A stretch of DNA of 64,000 nucleotides from Lunularia cruciata (taxonomy: Eukaryota > Streptophyta > Marchantiopsida > Lunulariales > Lunulariaceae). Position 1 is the first letter of the stretch; every line of letters starts with the position of its first letter. Under the pieces are notes generated by a model. It ran no database searches. It was not told the DNA's origin and worked only from the letters and a program-made list of their open reading frames with translations. Position numbers and translations under genes: made by a program. The stretch spans positions 23,886,517 to 23,950,516 of the forward strand of contig OX419755.1 of assembly GCA_948567375.1 (NCBI GenBank). Direction: 5' to 3'. Shown here piece after piece: positions 8,864-19,957 of this stretch.

Positions 8864-10084
8864 TTAGAAGATGAACCTCCTATAGTATCCAACCATCCTC
8901 AAGAATTGGCGTAACTTTGTCAAGCTTGAAGGGAATGGAAGGCCTGAGATTTTCCTCACCTTCTCAAGATCAACTGCTATTTCATCCTTGGAGATGATGT
9001 GCCCCAAAAGTAGACCTTCTTCACATCCAAAAATGCACTTCTCTGGGTTGAGTGATGCATTTGCCTCATCCAAGCATTGCAAGACCTTGATTAGGTGCTC
9101 AAAGAGCTCCTCCTTGCTCCCATAGACACAAAAGTCATCAATGAAGTCTTCCACAAATTTCCCAATGAAAGGTTCAAATACCTTGTTCATGAAACGTTGG
9201 AATGTGATTAGAGCATTGAAAAGCCTAAAAGGTATGACCTTGAAAGCATAGGTTCCCCAAGGTGTGGTGAATGTGGTGAGTTGTTGATGCTCTGGTGCAA
9301 TCTTGATTTGGTTATATCCACTATAACCATCTCCAAAACTGTACCTCTCATGACCTGCAACCTCCTCCAAGATCTCATCAATGAATGGCAATGGGTAGTA
9401 GTCCTTCTTGGTAACAACATTGAGCTTCTTGTAATCCACACATACCCAAAGCTTGCCATTCTTTTTCTTCACAATGACAATTGGAGACACCCATTCTAAA
9501 TTTTCTACCTCAAAGATAAATCCAACCTCCTTGAGCTTATCAATCTCCTCCTTCACAACCAAAGATATTGGTGGGCTAATGTGACGTTCCTTTTGGCGGA
9601 TTGGTCTTGCTGACTCCACTTCTATCTTGTGCTCCTCCAAGGTGACTTCCTTCAAATCCTTGTAACTGAAAGCAAACACATGGATGAACTTGCGGAAAAT
9701 CTCCTCAAATCTCACCTTCTCCTCCTTGGTAACATTTGGGCCAGTCTTGAGGGTAGATAACCTTCTCTCTACCTCTTCAAGTGTCAATGGTGATTTATCT
9801 GGGTCCTTTAAAACCTCTAGCTTAGGTGCAAAATCCATAGCACACAAAGGATACACATCTGAATCAGATTCAGATTCATCCTCCTTTGTGGACGTCTCCT
9901 CTTCCATGCTTGTGTCCACACGTGAAGCTCCTTCTTCAAAATATGATTCCCAATAATCAGAAGATGGTGTATCTGAATGTGAAGTGTTGGTGGTGTTAGT
10001 CACATGAACTATGAATTTATGGTTTGATGGCCCAATCCTCAAGTACCTTTTGTGCCATCGATCAGTTGTGCGTGCTGCTCTCAA
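8864..10084 (-). pseudogene. Reverse transcriptase of element C
   Basis: About 406 codons with an acidic N-terminal linker, then RT blocks PIVIVKKKNGK, WVCVDYKKLN, SGYNQIKI, and VEDFIDDFCVYG (FIDD in place of YxDD), followed by LGHIIS and LRQFLRMVGYYRRF. The unbroken length indicates fairly recent activity. It shares its frame with the protease and RNase H segments. Confidence 0.9.
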
Positions 10085-10195
10085 CTATGGCTTCCCAAGA
10101 AGTAAGTCATAGCTTGAATCCTTCAAGACTTGGAAAGTCATGAGATTTTGAACTCCCATAATTGAAACTACCACTTTATCCATCACCCCTATTGG

Positions 10196-10462
10196 TCAAA
10201 CTTGTTGCTTGTTTGCCATGCTCACCACAAATGTTGAAGGTCTTGAGGGTATCATACCCAACTTCTTCATCAACCTTTTTGACATGGCATTCAATGCTGA
10301 TCCTCCATCAACAAGTGCATCCTTGATGTTGTGACCATTCACTCTCACATCAATCTTGGAGGTATATTCACAAGCCTCCCATGGTGCTTGCTTGGCATCC
10401 ATCACCCCCATTGATACTGGAGCTTTTGCCTTCTTCTTCCTCTTGCTCCTTGTAGAACTCAA
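10196..10462 (-). pseudogene. Aspartic protease of element C
   Basis: Contains ALVDGGSALNAMS, the DGGSALN form of retropepsin active site seen in many plant gypsy elements, after a Lys/Arg-rich stretch (SKRKKKAK). It is in the pol frame. Stops between 10085 and 10195 separate it from RT. Confidence 0.78.
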
Positions 10463-11810
10463 ACCACCTCTAAGCTCCTTCTCAAGGTAGGGTTCAAAGC
10501 AATCAATTGGTCCACTGTGATATTAGCCTTGTGGCTACCAACATCCTCCAACACATTGTAGTTCCACTGTTGCTTTGAAATCAAGAAATCCTCCATCCCC
10601 AACTTCTTCCTTGGAATCTTTGTTGTTGATGGTGTTGAGGTACGAGTGCTCCTAGTATACATAGGAGTATCCTTGCTTGGAGTAAATCCTTGAGAAGAAT
10701 GAACATCCTCTGCAAAACAAACTCTCTTCTTCTCTTGTGCCAAAAGCTCCAAATTAAGACCCTTGGAGTTTGAGCACTCTCCCTTCTCATACTTGCTCTC
10801 AGTCACATCTATGGATGCTATCTCCTTACCTTTGTTGGGATTAGGAGCCACGTGGGTTTCACTACCTCCCTCTTTCCCTCTATTGGCTCCCTCATAACCC
10901 CTTCCTCCATGGTAAGTGGAATTTGGGCAATTCCTTTAGATATGGCCTCTTCCTCCACAACCAAAATAATTTCTATCATTGAAATTGTTGGCTGGTTGGC
11001 CTCCTCTATATGGATAGTTTCCATAACTCCTAGGCCCTCTCCCTACATTCTGATCCACCTCTCTCTTTTCCCATAGTTGCACCACATTGATCTTGAGATC
11101 CACAAGTTGTTTTGTGATGGTTTGAAGTGGATCCTTTGGTGGAGGTGCAAGAATTGGAGCAACTACTACTTGTGATGCAACCCTTGCCACCAAAGTATCA
11201 GACGTTCCACCATACTTGTAGCCTTGAGGAGGATGCACAACCTCCTTCACCACCAAATCACTCTCATCCCCTTCCAAACTCTCCTCCATACAAATTGCAA
11301 TCTTGATAGCTTCAACCTTGGAAGAAGGTTTCTCATATCTCACCTTGCTTCTTATTTGTGGTCTCAACCCTCCCACAAAATTCTTGGTGAGCATGGCCCC
11401 TATGCCAATCATTGTAGTCTCCACATCATCCACACCCTTCCTCAACACTATGCAAAATTTGGACTCTAACTTTTATACTCTTTCCACATAGACTCTCACT
11501 TTCTCTCCATCTCCTTGTTTGAGAAAGGTAACCTCACTCACCAATCTCTCATAACTCTCATCTGGGAGAAAGTTCTCAATGAGTGTTGAAGTCAAACTCT
11601 CCCAAGATTCTTCTTCCCCATCTCTCCTCTCTCTCTTTGGTATTCTGATTCATACCATGTAAGTGCTACATCCTCAAAGAAATCTGGTAATAATGATGCC
11701 CACTCATTCTTCCTCCTCTCATTTTTTCCTATGCAAGCTCTCTTGAAGTCTCTCAAAAAGGCCTCCACATCTTCTCCATCCTTGCCAAAGAAAACCAGAA
11801 GTTTCCCCAT
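10459..11810 (-). pseudogene. Gag of element C
   Basis: Broken into at least three frames. The N-terminal piece (11592-11810) has DVEAFLRDFKRACIG and ALTWYESEY, typical of gypsy capsid. The middle piece (10936-11448) ends in NYFGCGGRGHI, a zinc knuckle that has lost its first Cys. The last piece (10459-10851) is a Ser/Lys-rich linker to protease with a Thr/Ser run (TRSTRTSTPSTTK). Confidence 0.75.
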
Positions 11811-12031
11811 CTTAACTTCTCATTATCTTTCTTTCTCTCAATATTCTTTTCTCTCACTTTATAAATAATAGAGTATGTACATGACTAACACCATTTGAGA
11901 GTAATCCACCCTAGGGAACACAAAAGGTTTAGGTTACTCTAATATTTCTATAGCAACATCAAATCCTAGAGTGGATATTAATCAAACCCTCATGGATAGT
12001 TTATCCATAAGTTGAAAGATTATCTCCATCA

Positions 12032-12390
12032 CTAATCTTGAGAACTAGCTGATGAAGGTGGTAGTATTTTTGTAATTGTACTAAGACTCTCTCCAAGATC
12101 ATTCACCAAAGTCTCCAAAATTGATTTTACTTCACTACACTCATGTCCTTTTGGAAGTCCCTCAACTCCACAAACCTCACACAACTCCTTGGTCTTAGAT
12201 CTTCTCCCTCCCAATCTTGGTGAAGAAGGTCCAAAATGCAAACCCAAGTCAAGTAAGCCTCTCCTTTACCTCAATCTCTTGCTCTCAAAGGTCAATGGAC
12301 ATGAACTTGCCTTATGTCCTTTCTCTCCACATAGAAAGCACTTAGACTCACTCTTTCCTCCAATTGGTGAGAGTTTTTGGATCCTCTCAA
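12032..12390 (-). pseudogene. Extra CCHC zinc-knuckle frame upstream of gag in element C
   Basis: At about 12300-12343 the minus strand reads KCFLCGEKGHKASSC, a perfect C-x2-C-x4-H-x4-C knuckle. The same frame continues, after one TAA, to CEVCGVEGLPKGHEC, a second Cys/His cluster, and ends at 12032. It lies between the primer-binding site and gag, where gypsy elements normally have only leader. It may be an additional small RNA-binding protein or a remnant of another gag. I see no start codon I would trust. Confidence 0.5.
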
Positions 12391-13047
12391 CACTCTATTC
12401 AAATTCTATTGTAAATTTTAGATCTTTTCATCCAGCCATTTGGCCTAGACACCTTTCTATTCAGCACACATATTTCAGATTAGGTTTAAAAACCACCCCC
12501 CTCAATTCAAAAACTCATAACTCCCTGCTCAAGAATGATCTATCTCTAATTTTTGTATCAGCAGGTAGAATATAACGTACTTAATGTTCTTGGAAAGTTT
12601 CACAACTAAAAATCCAACAAAAATTAAAGAAATGGCAGACTATGTACAATTTTCCAGAGAGCATTCAGTTGCGAGAGCAGTTTACCCTATCAACTTTCAA
12701 AAATTCTAGCCCAATGCGCATAATGGCTCTCACAATAATTCCAAGTGTGATAATTGAAGGACAACCCAAGTTCAGATCTCAAACTTGAGATTTTGCCCAA
12801 AATCACCTTAATCTCCAAAATCTGCAATCCACCTCACACAATCTCTCCAAATCCTATCATATGTACAGGATGTACAAAATCACTTCAAAGACATCATAAT
12901 GAACTTCATGGTATACAAATGTATCTTGGTTCTCTAACATAACTTCAGCCCTCTACTCTCCTAATGTTCTCTCCAAGTGAGCTCTCATAACCTCCTTCTG
13001 CCTAATGTAGAATTGAACAAGGAACATTATCTTGCCTTCTAGAGAGG

Positions 13048-13064
13048 TCCCGGCAATGGAACCA
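13048..13064 (-). promoter_or_regulatory. Primer-binding site of element C
   Basis: TGGTTCCATTGCCGGGA starts four bases after the LTR end and is close in form to the TGGCGCCGTTGCCGGGGA class of plant gypsy primer-binding sites. Confidence 0.7.
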
Positions 13065-13068
13065 AAAA

Positions 13069-13758
13069 TGTGAGCCGGCCTGTCTCTCACTCAAGATGAA
13101 CCTCTGATGGCTATTATGGTAGCGCACCATGGACTAAGAAGGCAAGGGACCCCAACTCCATCATACTCCTCCAAGGCTAACACTCCAAGACTCAAGACAT
13201 TGCTCAGTAGAGAACTCAATGAGAGAGAGATAGTTGCAAATGAAAGGATGATGAGTACTTCCTCATCCCTTGTTTATATACTTGTGAAATAGTTACGCAC
13301 CAAAGTTACTAATTACTAGAGTAACTCAAGTTATTAGGCTAAACGTCGAGTAAAGTCAAAAAGTAGAAAGGAATATCCAATCACATGGGCATATTCCACT
13401 AGCATGTGATCTTATCTTGACCCAACCACTAAGTCAAGGATTCCTTCACATGGGCTATCCTTGGACTATAGAAGAATTCAAAACAAAAGGCTTGCAGGCC
13501 CAAGAGTTCTCAACTCTTTCCTCAAAGCCAAACACCTCGGAATAATACCAAGTCAACACACTAGAATCCAAAATAGTGGTGCTCATCTTTTCCACCTCCT
13601 CTAAAGTAAGGTCCCCTCTATTGTAGCTATGACTAACTCTAGCTAATCATGACTAATGTAGAACCATCCTTTATCTCTATATAAATAATATCTCTCAAGT
13701 ACTTGTAATACCAAGCTAAATATCACAATACCACACACATGCATAAATGGGTGTTACT
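13069..13758 (-). repeat. 5' LTR of element C
   Basis: A 690-bp LTR ending GGCTCACA at 13069. Its first bases (AGTAACACCC at 13758) correspond to TGTAACATCC of the 3' LTR, so the initial TG has mutated. Promoter-like CTATATAAATAATATC-type AT-rich sequence occurs near 13680 on the plus strand. Confidence 0.88.
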
Positions 13759-13763
13759 GTACA

Positions 13764-16094
13764 CTTACAGCAAGCAAAGAGGATTATGATTGGGTGGAAC
13801 TCATGCTCTACGGAGTTAGTGTAGAGATGACATTCTTACAATAAAGAGATTTGTCAGCCAGATGGACGGAGATGCAAGGTGATATTTGTGGGTCAATTCC
13901 TCACTCACATGTTGAAGGAAAGTGGATTCCTACATAAGGGAGAGGCAGACTATGGCACCATAGACAAAGAGAGAACATATATTCATGATGGGAAGGAGTT
14001 GAGGACAAGAGTCAATACAGGGAGGGTGAGTGAGAGGCAATTAGAAGGCATTTTTCTTAGAAACTTACCATTTTATTTTTCTCCATGTACCATGTATAGT
14101 ATGAATAAATGATGTTGTGTGTAGAGTATTGCGTTGGATTCACTTGAATGCTTTCTTCAGTGTCATGAATGAAAGTATCATGCATCTTATCAAGCTATGT
14201 ATAAGTTTTAGTTGGGATTTTGGAGCAATCATGAGAGTAGGATTTGCCTCTACAGATGATGTTACCTAAAGAGGAGAGGAGGCAAGGGGTCTTATACATT
14301 ACCCTTGCATTAGCACTCTACCTTACTTACTCCTTCTCTTATATGGATGAATGAGTTTCCTTCTTCATCATTTGTATTTGATCAAGGAGAAAGCAAAGGA
14401 CTTGGAGAGAAGATTTTAGGAGCTAGGGAGACAAAGTCCAAGGAGCATGAGATCAAGCCCATGTTGGTAGGATCCCATATAGTGGACAAAAGATGTTCCA
14501 TTGATACCCAAAGAGTCATTCTTGGCATAAGAAGAGGATTCCTTGAGAGTTATTCCTACCCATATGCAAGTTACCACCACCCTACAAGCAACACTAGATT
14601 GTGGAGAGAAAGTGATATAGATGCAATTTTGGATGCTAGTGCTAGAGTGGTAGACTCTAGTGAGAAAGAGTGATTGGCAAGAGACTCAAAGAGGGACTTG
14701 GAGTAGAGAGAGCTCTTGCTAAGATAGATTCCACTCTTGTGGAGAAAGAGCATGCCATGGGATGCATAGAAGAGAGGGAGAGAGGTCACAACAAGAGAGA
14801 GTGTTCTTTGGGAGACTTAAAGGAGAAGGAGAGGGAGAGGGAGTTGGGGAGAGAGAGAGAGTATTTGACTTTGGTGAGAGATAGGGAAAGAGAGATGATT
14901 TGATGAGGGCATTTGATGACCTTGAGGTTGGGAGATAGATGGCAGCTGAAGGTTATAGGTTGCAGAATTAGAACTATCACCAAGAGCTCCAACTCCCCAT
15001 GGGAGAGTTGGAGAGATCTCAAGTTGAGTTGGTCAAGGTGAGGACATCCTTCAAGGAGACTTATGAGGATGTGAGAGCCTTTTCTTGAGAGTACACATTG
15101 AGATGATCATTAAGAGAGTTTGGATGATCTTGCTCCTCCATCTCCTTTTAGTCATGTTTCCCAAGAGATTGAGTGGTTAGAGGACAAGAGAGGAGAGAGA
15201 CACTCACTAGTGAGGTTTCTAGATTATTTATGTTGCAATAGAGGATGAGTGAGTCAAGAGAGTTTATTCCCCGCTTAGTTTATGCTCATGACCAACAAAG
15301 GAAAATCTTGGTTTTGGATATTGGATATTGGATATTTAGGAAACATCATGTAGGATAGTAGTAGTCTCTTGGGCCAATGGTCTAGATTTGGTGGAGTGGA
15401 GTTGATGGTCCCATTTAGAGCACATATTACTTTTAGATATATCCTCCATCTTGGCATTAGAGAGTTCATGGAGTATTGTGTGACTCATTTTGATGTACTC
15501 ATTTGGACAAACAACATGAGGTGAGACTACTAGCATCTATTGAGAGACATGTGGAGCCATGGTTTCTTACCCAAGGGTGTACACATAAATGCTCACTTCA
15601 TGGGTTTGTTTGATGATATGGATGGATCTTAGGATCAATTTTGAGACCTTATAGTGCATTTACGGCTATGAATTTAGCTTTGCACAATAAAGTGATAGTA
15701 GATAGTGCATTCCTACCGTATTGTTGGAACCATCTACAAGGTGGTATTCATTGTCTAGTGTTTGCCCCTTTTCATACTCAAGTAGTAGATTCACATCCAT
15801 CCTCATGTGACTACTTGATAGCTCCTCTAGATAGATTCAGGGGATATATAAGATTAGCTTGAGATGATATTCTAGAGTATAGTCTCAATCTCTATGAAAG
15901 TCTAGCCTTGGCCTTTCAAGACCTTCCTATATGGAGTGGAATCCTCTTTGGAGATATAGTAGTTGCTTGATTTTTAGACCCTTCATCCAATGCATAGATG
16001 CAACATTAGAGCGGATCAGATAAGAATGCTTCTCACCTTATACCAAGAATATAGATCATGAGGAGGTTCAAGTTTATCCACCCATGTCTAGTGA
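13764..16094 (+). repeat. Unidentified coding repeat U, copy 1
   Basis: Not recognised. Three stretches match a second copy (U2) in the same order: 13783-13920 (EDYDW..EL and KVIFVGQF) with 24875-25040; about 15540-15600 with 25930-25990; and 15715-15850 (WNHLQGGIH, FAPFHTQV, APLDRFRG) with 26104-26230. Between them is a charged Glu/Arg-rich stretch (14670-14903, many RE/KE pairs) likely to form coiled coil. Many stops occur. Shared order at both sites implies one mobile family with a multidomain protein, but I see no RT, integrase or transposase motif. The D1 solo LTR ends it. Confidence 0.55.
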
Positions 16095-17988
16095 TATGAT
16101 AACCCGGAAAATATCACTTTTGCGGTAATTGGGTAAGTAAAGTTTGTTCCCGTAGAGATACGAGTCAGAATTGCTCAAATACAAAGTCAAACAGTAACAA
16201 TGTAGTCTTTCTTGGTTGTGTCTTTAATCTCTCAGGTAGAAACCACACCCAGAAGAGAGTAACAAGCACTGATTCTCAGTCTTGTCACAAATTCACACTC
16301 CTTAATCACAACTCCATCAAATCTTTCCAAACAATCTTGATTGTGATGATTCAGGCTCTCCCAAAAACAACACTTCACTATAAAACTACTTCACCTCAGA
16401 ATTGTGTTCCATCCTTCCACTGAAGGCACAACTTCCTTGATCAAAATTGCTTCACATCAACTTCACGTTGCACTCACAAATGCAGAATACTACCAACACT
16501 ACAATTCCTTTCAGATCTATCAAGGCATTGCTTTGATTGCACTTCACTCAGTATCAAACACATAGAATGAAGATCAAGGCTATGGAATCCAACATCCAAC
16601 AAGCACACTGACTTGCACTTCAAAATTCTCCACACACTCACAAACACAATTGCAAAGCTGATACTCGAAATCAAGCTCAAGTGACGAGCACTAGTTCACA
16701 ACACTTCACTTTATCTATTCTCAAAAATAATGAGCACTGAACAACATCTGACTATGAATGCCACTCTTAAGTAGTGAAGCAATTAACAGTTATCTTCCTA
16801 ATGTACCTCTTCCTTATGACTCTACCAACCTGCAGATCTGAAATGACAATGCACCTCTTCATATCTGCCTCTTCAAATCTCAAAATTATTACTACTCCAA
16901 TCCGATGTCTACTTCTTCCTTGGATTTCAAACCCAATCCCAAAGTAACTTTACTTCCTACTATCCTATCCTTGGGTTTCATTACTCTAATTTCCTCTACC
17001 AATTCTACTAATTCTCCACTCTAATCTACAATTCCTATCACAAGTAATCATTCTAAATCTCTATCTCTTGACCCACTCTTCTCTAAAGTGTCAAATGTCA
17101 AATCCAAAGACACATGCACTCTTATCTCTCTTACTTTGGGTTTAACCACTATCAAATACTTTACTAATTCTAATGTGTCATCATCAAGAATTGTAATTGA
17201 AAGCATGAATACGCTATTTACACCTACAATTTGTGACCCACTTTCCCCCAATCACTCATGTAACTGACCCGAAGACACTTATTTTTTGATCTTGCACTTT
17301 GGGTTTATTCACTACTACTACTTCTCCTTCAATTCATGTTCCATCTTCAATCAGAACTGAAATTGAAGTCATGGGTATCCTAACTATTTTCTTTCACTAC
17401 TCTAACTTCCTTTGATCCTTGTGGCAAAACTCTCTCGAAGTCACCTTCACTGCACTCCAAGATCTGACTTCCTTGGGTTGAATCATATTTGTCTTTAGAC
17501 CCGAAGTCATGTAAACCCAAAGTCCAAAGTCCAAAGTCACATTGACCCGAAGACACCAAACTACTTTGTCCATCTACTCCCGAAACTTCAAATGCTTGTA
17601 ACTTCTTCTAAAGACCTCCAAACTTTGTGATTTTGGCAGCAATGGAAAGTCCTAAACAAGACACTTCCAACGAGATATAACACGTTTGATTTGGACTTGT
17701 GGTCATTGAGATATGGCCCTTGCAGTATTCCTGACTTGTAACATTCATTCCAATGCGAAGAAACCTTCCTTCGGCGTCTGGTCCAAGTTTTTCCCTCCTC
17801 TGACACAAAGTAAGCTTCTTTGGGTTTGATCCAGTTCAAGTCCTTCTTCCTTTTACACAAAATTGACTTCCTCGGGTCTGATCAAAACACAAGTTTGCAC
17901 TCATTTTTTCTCCATTTGGTTTCAATTTGGTTTCAGCAAGGCACTTCTTCTTCAAAACTCATCCAAAATGAAAAATGTGGGTACCACA
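16095..17988 (-). repeat. Solo LTR, family D, copy 1 (D1)
   Basis: A 1,894-bp unit flanked by a perfect 5-bp duplication, AGTGA (16090-16094 and 17989-17993), with no internal region. Read on the minus strand it begins TGTGGTACCCACATTTTTC and its other end corresponds to GTTGTCACA (mutated here). It aligns with D3 (30496-32357) in inverse orientation and with D2. The orientation given is tentative, since these LTRs start with TG and end with CA whichever way they are read. Confidence 0.85.
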
Positions 17989-18150
17989 AGTGACACTTTC
18001 CTTGATAGCACCATTGCCTCCCTTCCTTGACACCTCTTGTGTTCATGAGTATAGCCGTTGACACTAGTCCCATTGTGCATGAGGGTACCATGACATATCC
18101 TTTTTTTACACATTTGTATATTGGCTTACATCTCTTTTTGTCTCTTTTCT

Positions 18151-18325
18151 ATGTAAGTTGTTAATATGATTCATTGTATGAGTTGTTAATAACAAACCTT
18201 TTGTCCCTTATAACCTTTTGTCCTTTGTCCACAAAATCTACATGTATGAGTTCTTAATATGAAATCTCTTGTCCCTTTTGTATGACATGTCCAAATTTAC
18301 AGATATGTATGAGTTGTTAATATGA
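18151..18325 (+). repeat. Short irregular tandem motif
   Basis: Four copies of a ~19-bp motif of the form TATGAGTTGTTAATATGA begin near 18151, 18175, 18243 and 18306, with CTTTTGTCCCTT between some of them. Nothing indicates function. Confidence 0.6.
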
Positions 18326-19131
18326 AACTCTTCTTGTTGCTTTTTCACTTGGATACCCCATATGGATACTTGGAACCTGAAGAAAAATCACACAAACCAA
18401 ATTTTTTTATCTAATCTATAGTGAAACTGCAAAATTCTTTCTTATGTATTGCAATTCCCTAAAAAATCCCTTGCAAAAAAAGACAAACTTGATCAATTTA
18501 TAGCAACCTCCTTGCAAAACCTAACAAATTGATGTGCTTTATTGCAAAACTCATATAAAACCTATAAAATACCCTAGATTATAATAATACCAAAGAAAAA
18601 CTGATGTGAAACCTTCTTTTTTCCAATACCATAGCAAACCTACCACAAAACCCAAATTTTTTGAGTGCTTCTCTTTGATTAACATGTAGCTAAACCAGGT
18701 TCAGATCCATGGTACAAACAGCTCATAATATACTTAAAATTATAGTGTGTAAATGTGTAAATCAAGGTACTTCATAATATAAAAAAAATGCAAAACAAAC
18801 ATGGAAACTCACTCACATAATATAGAGAGTGACAATGACCAATGACTATGAATGTGTCATGGATAGGCATTCTAGCCTTGAGTATTTGCTAGGGAATGGC
18901 ACTTTTTCTATCATTATTGGAACTATCAATAGAGGTACTATCTATGGCCACAAGAGGACTATCTATATCAAGTGTGGTATTTAGATTGGGCATGATACTC
19001 ATTATACTTTTGATATCTTTGAATGTCTTCCTAGCTTTTGCTACTTCTAAATCATAGAATGAAACCTTTTGGATTTGGAAGTTCTTTCTTTACTTCTCTT
19101 TTTCTCTAACTTAGAGAATTAAGTCTTCTCT

Positions 19132-19957
19132 TTAATTCTCCTTTTTTCCAACTTTGAAAGCTCTTTTTTCTATTTTGCCTTTGAGTTGTAACTTCTCCAT
19201 CTTGGCCACCTTTTGAGCTTCTATTTGTGCTAATTTGCATCTCTCCTTGGCCTCAATAGATTCACTTCTTAATTTGGTCATATTAGAAAGATCTAGGGCA
19301 AAGGCAAAGATTGTTGATGACAAAGGTGTCTTTGTGCTAGTTTAGGCAGATGGTGTCTTTGTGGAAGAGGAAGGTATCTTACCTCTAGAGACCTTTCTTT
19401 GGTTCATAGATCCTATCTCTTGTTCTCCTTCCCTATCACCCTCATGGTCTCTCTCTCTAACGGCTTCCCTTGTAAATAGTTCCTCATCTTCAAAGGTAAT
19501 TGGTGGACATGGAAAGTAATCAAAATCCAATTTGACTCTCATCCTCTTGCCCCTTTGGTCTACTCTTATCCTTGTGCCCTTGCACATGATACTTCTTGAA
19601 ATTGTGAGACAATGATACATAAGGAAATGACTCTTGGGTGCTAAGAATTGAAAACCCCTCCGTGCTAGGGCCACAAAACCCAAATATGGGTGTTCCATTA
19701 GCATACTTCTCAAATGGAAATTCAAGTATAATGCAAGATACCACATCCTCTTCTATGATTATCTTCTCCAAAATTCCATTTTCAACCCTAAGGATACTAA
19801 GGGCAGGTGGAGAAATTTTAGCTCTTGAACCATATATAAGATCCGTTCTTGAATAGTGTGGACATTGATGATTTAGTTTATCATCAATGGTTTTCCATCC
19901 TTGTTTCATTTTTTTCTTAGTGAGTTCTCTCCTATGCATTTGTCTTTCCATATCCAA
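19132..19957 (-). pseudogene. Degenerate protein of unknown family
   Basis: Two overlapping frames join through one frameshift near 19540 and read about 200 residues: a globular N-terminal part (GTPIFGFCGPSTEGF), an acidic/basic segment rich in Glu-Arg, and after a stop a Lys-rich helical tail (19132-19323, KLAQIEAQKVAKMEKLQLK). A Lys-rich minus-strand frame at 26526-26720 near U2 is similar in style. I do not recognise the family; it may be the second protein of repeat U. Confidence 0.35.

Larger units (their letters stand above)
6767..13758 (-). mobile_element. Ty3/gypsy retrotransposon C
   Basis: A second gypsy element on the minus strand: 5' LTR 13758-13069, primer-binding site, an extra zinc-knuckle frame, gag, protease, reverse transcriptase, RNase H, integrase, polypurine tract, and the first 192 bp of the 3' LTR. 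The 3' LTR is cut at 6767 by insertion of copy A; the rest must lie left of the window. Pol stays in a single frame from 10462 to 7109 with a few stops. Gag has frameshifts. It is an ordinary element with no methyltransferase. Confidence 0.92.

Noticed and set aside
6767..13758. Element C as another methyltransferase-carrying copy
   Set aside because: Its protease leads directly to RT (10196 to 10084) with no room for an inserted domain, and its LTR is unrelated.
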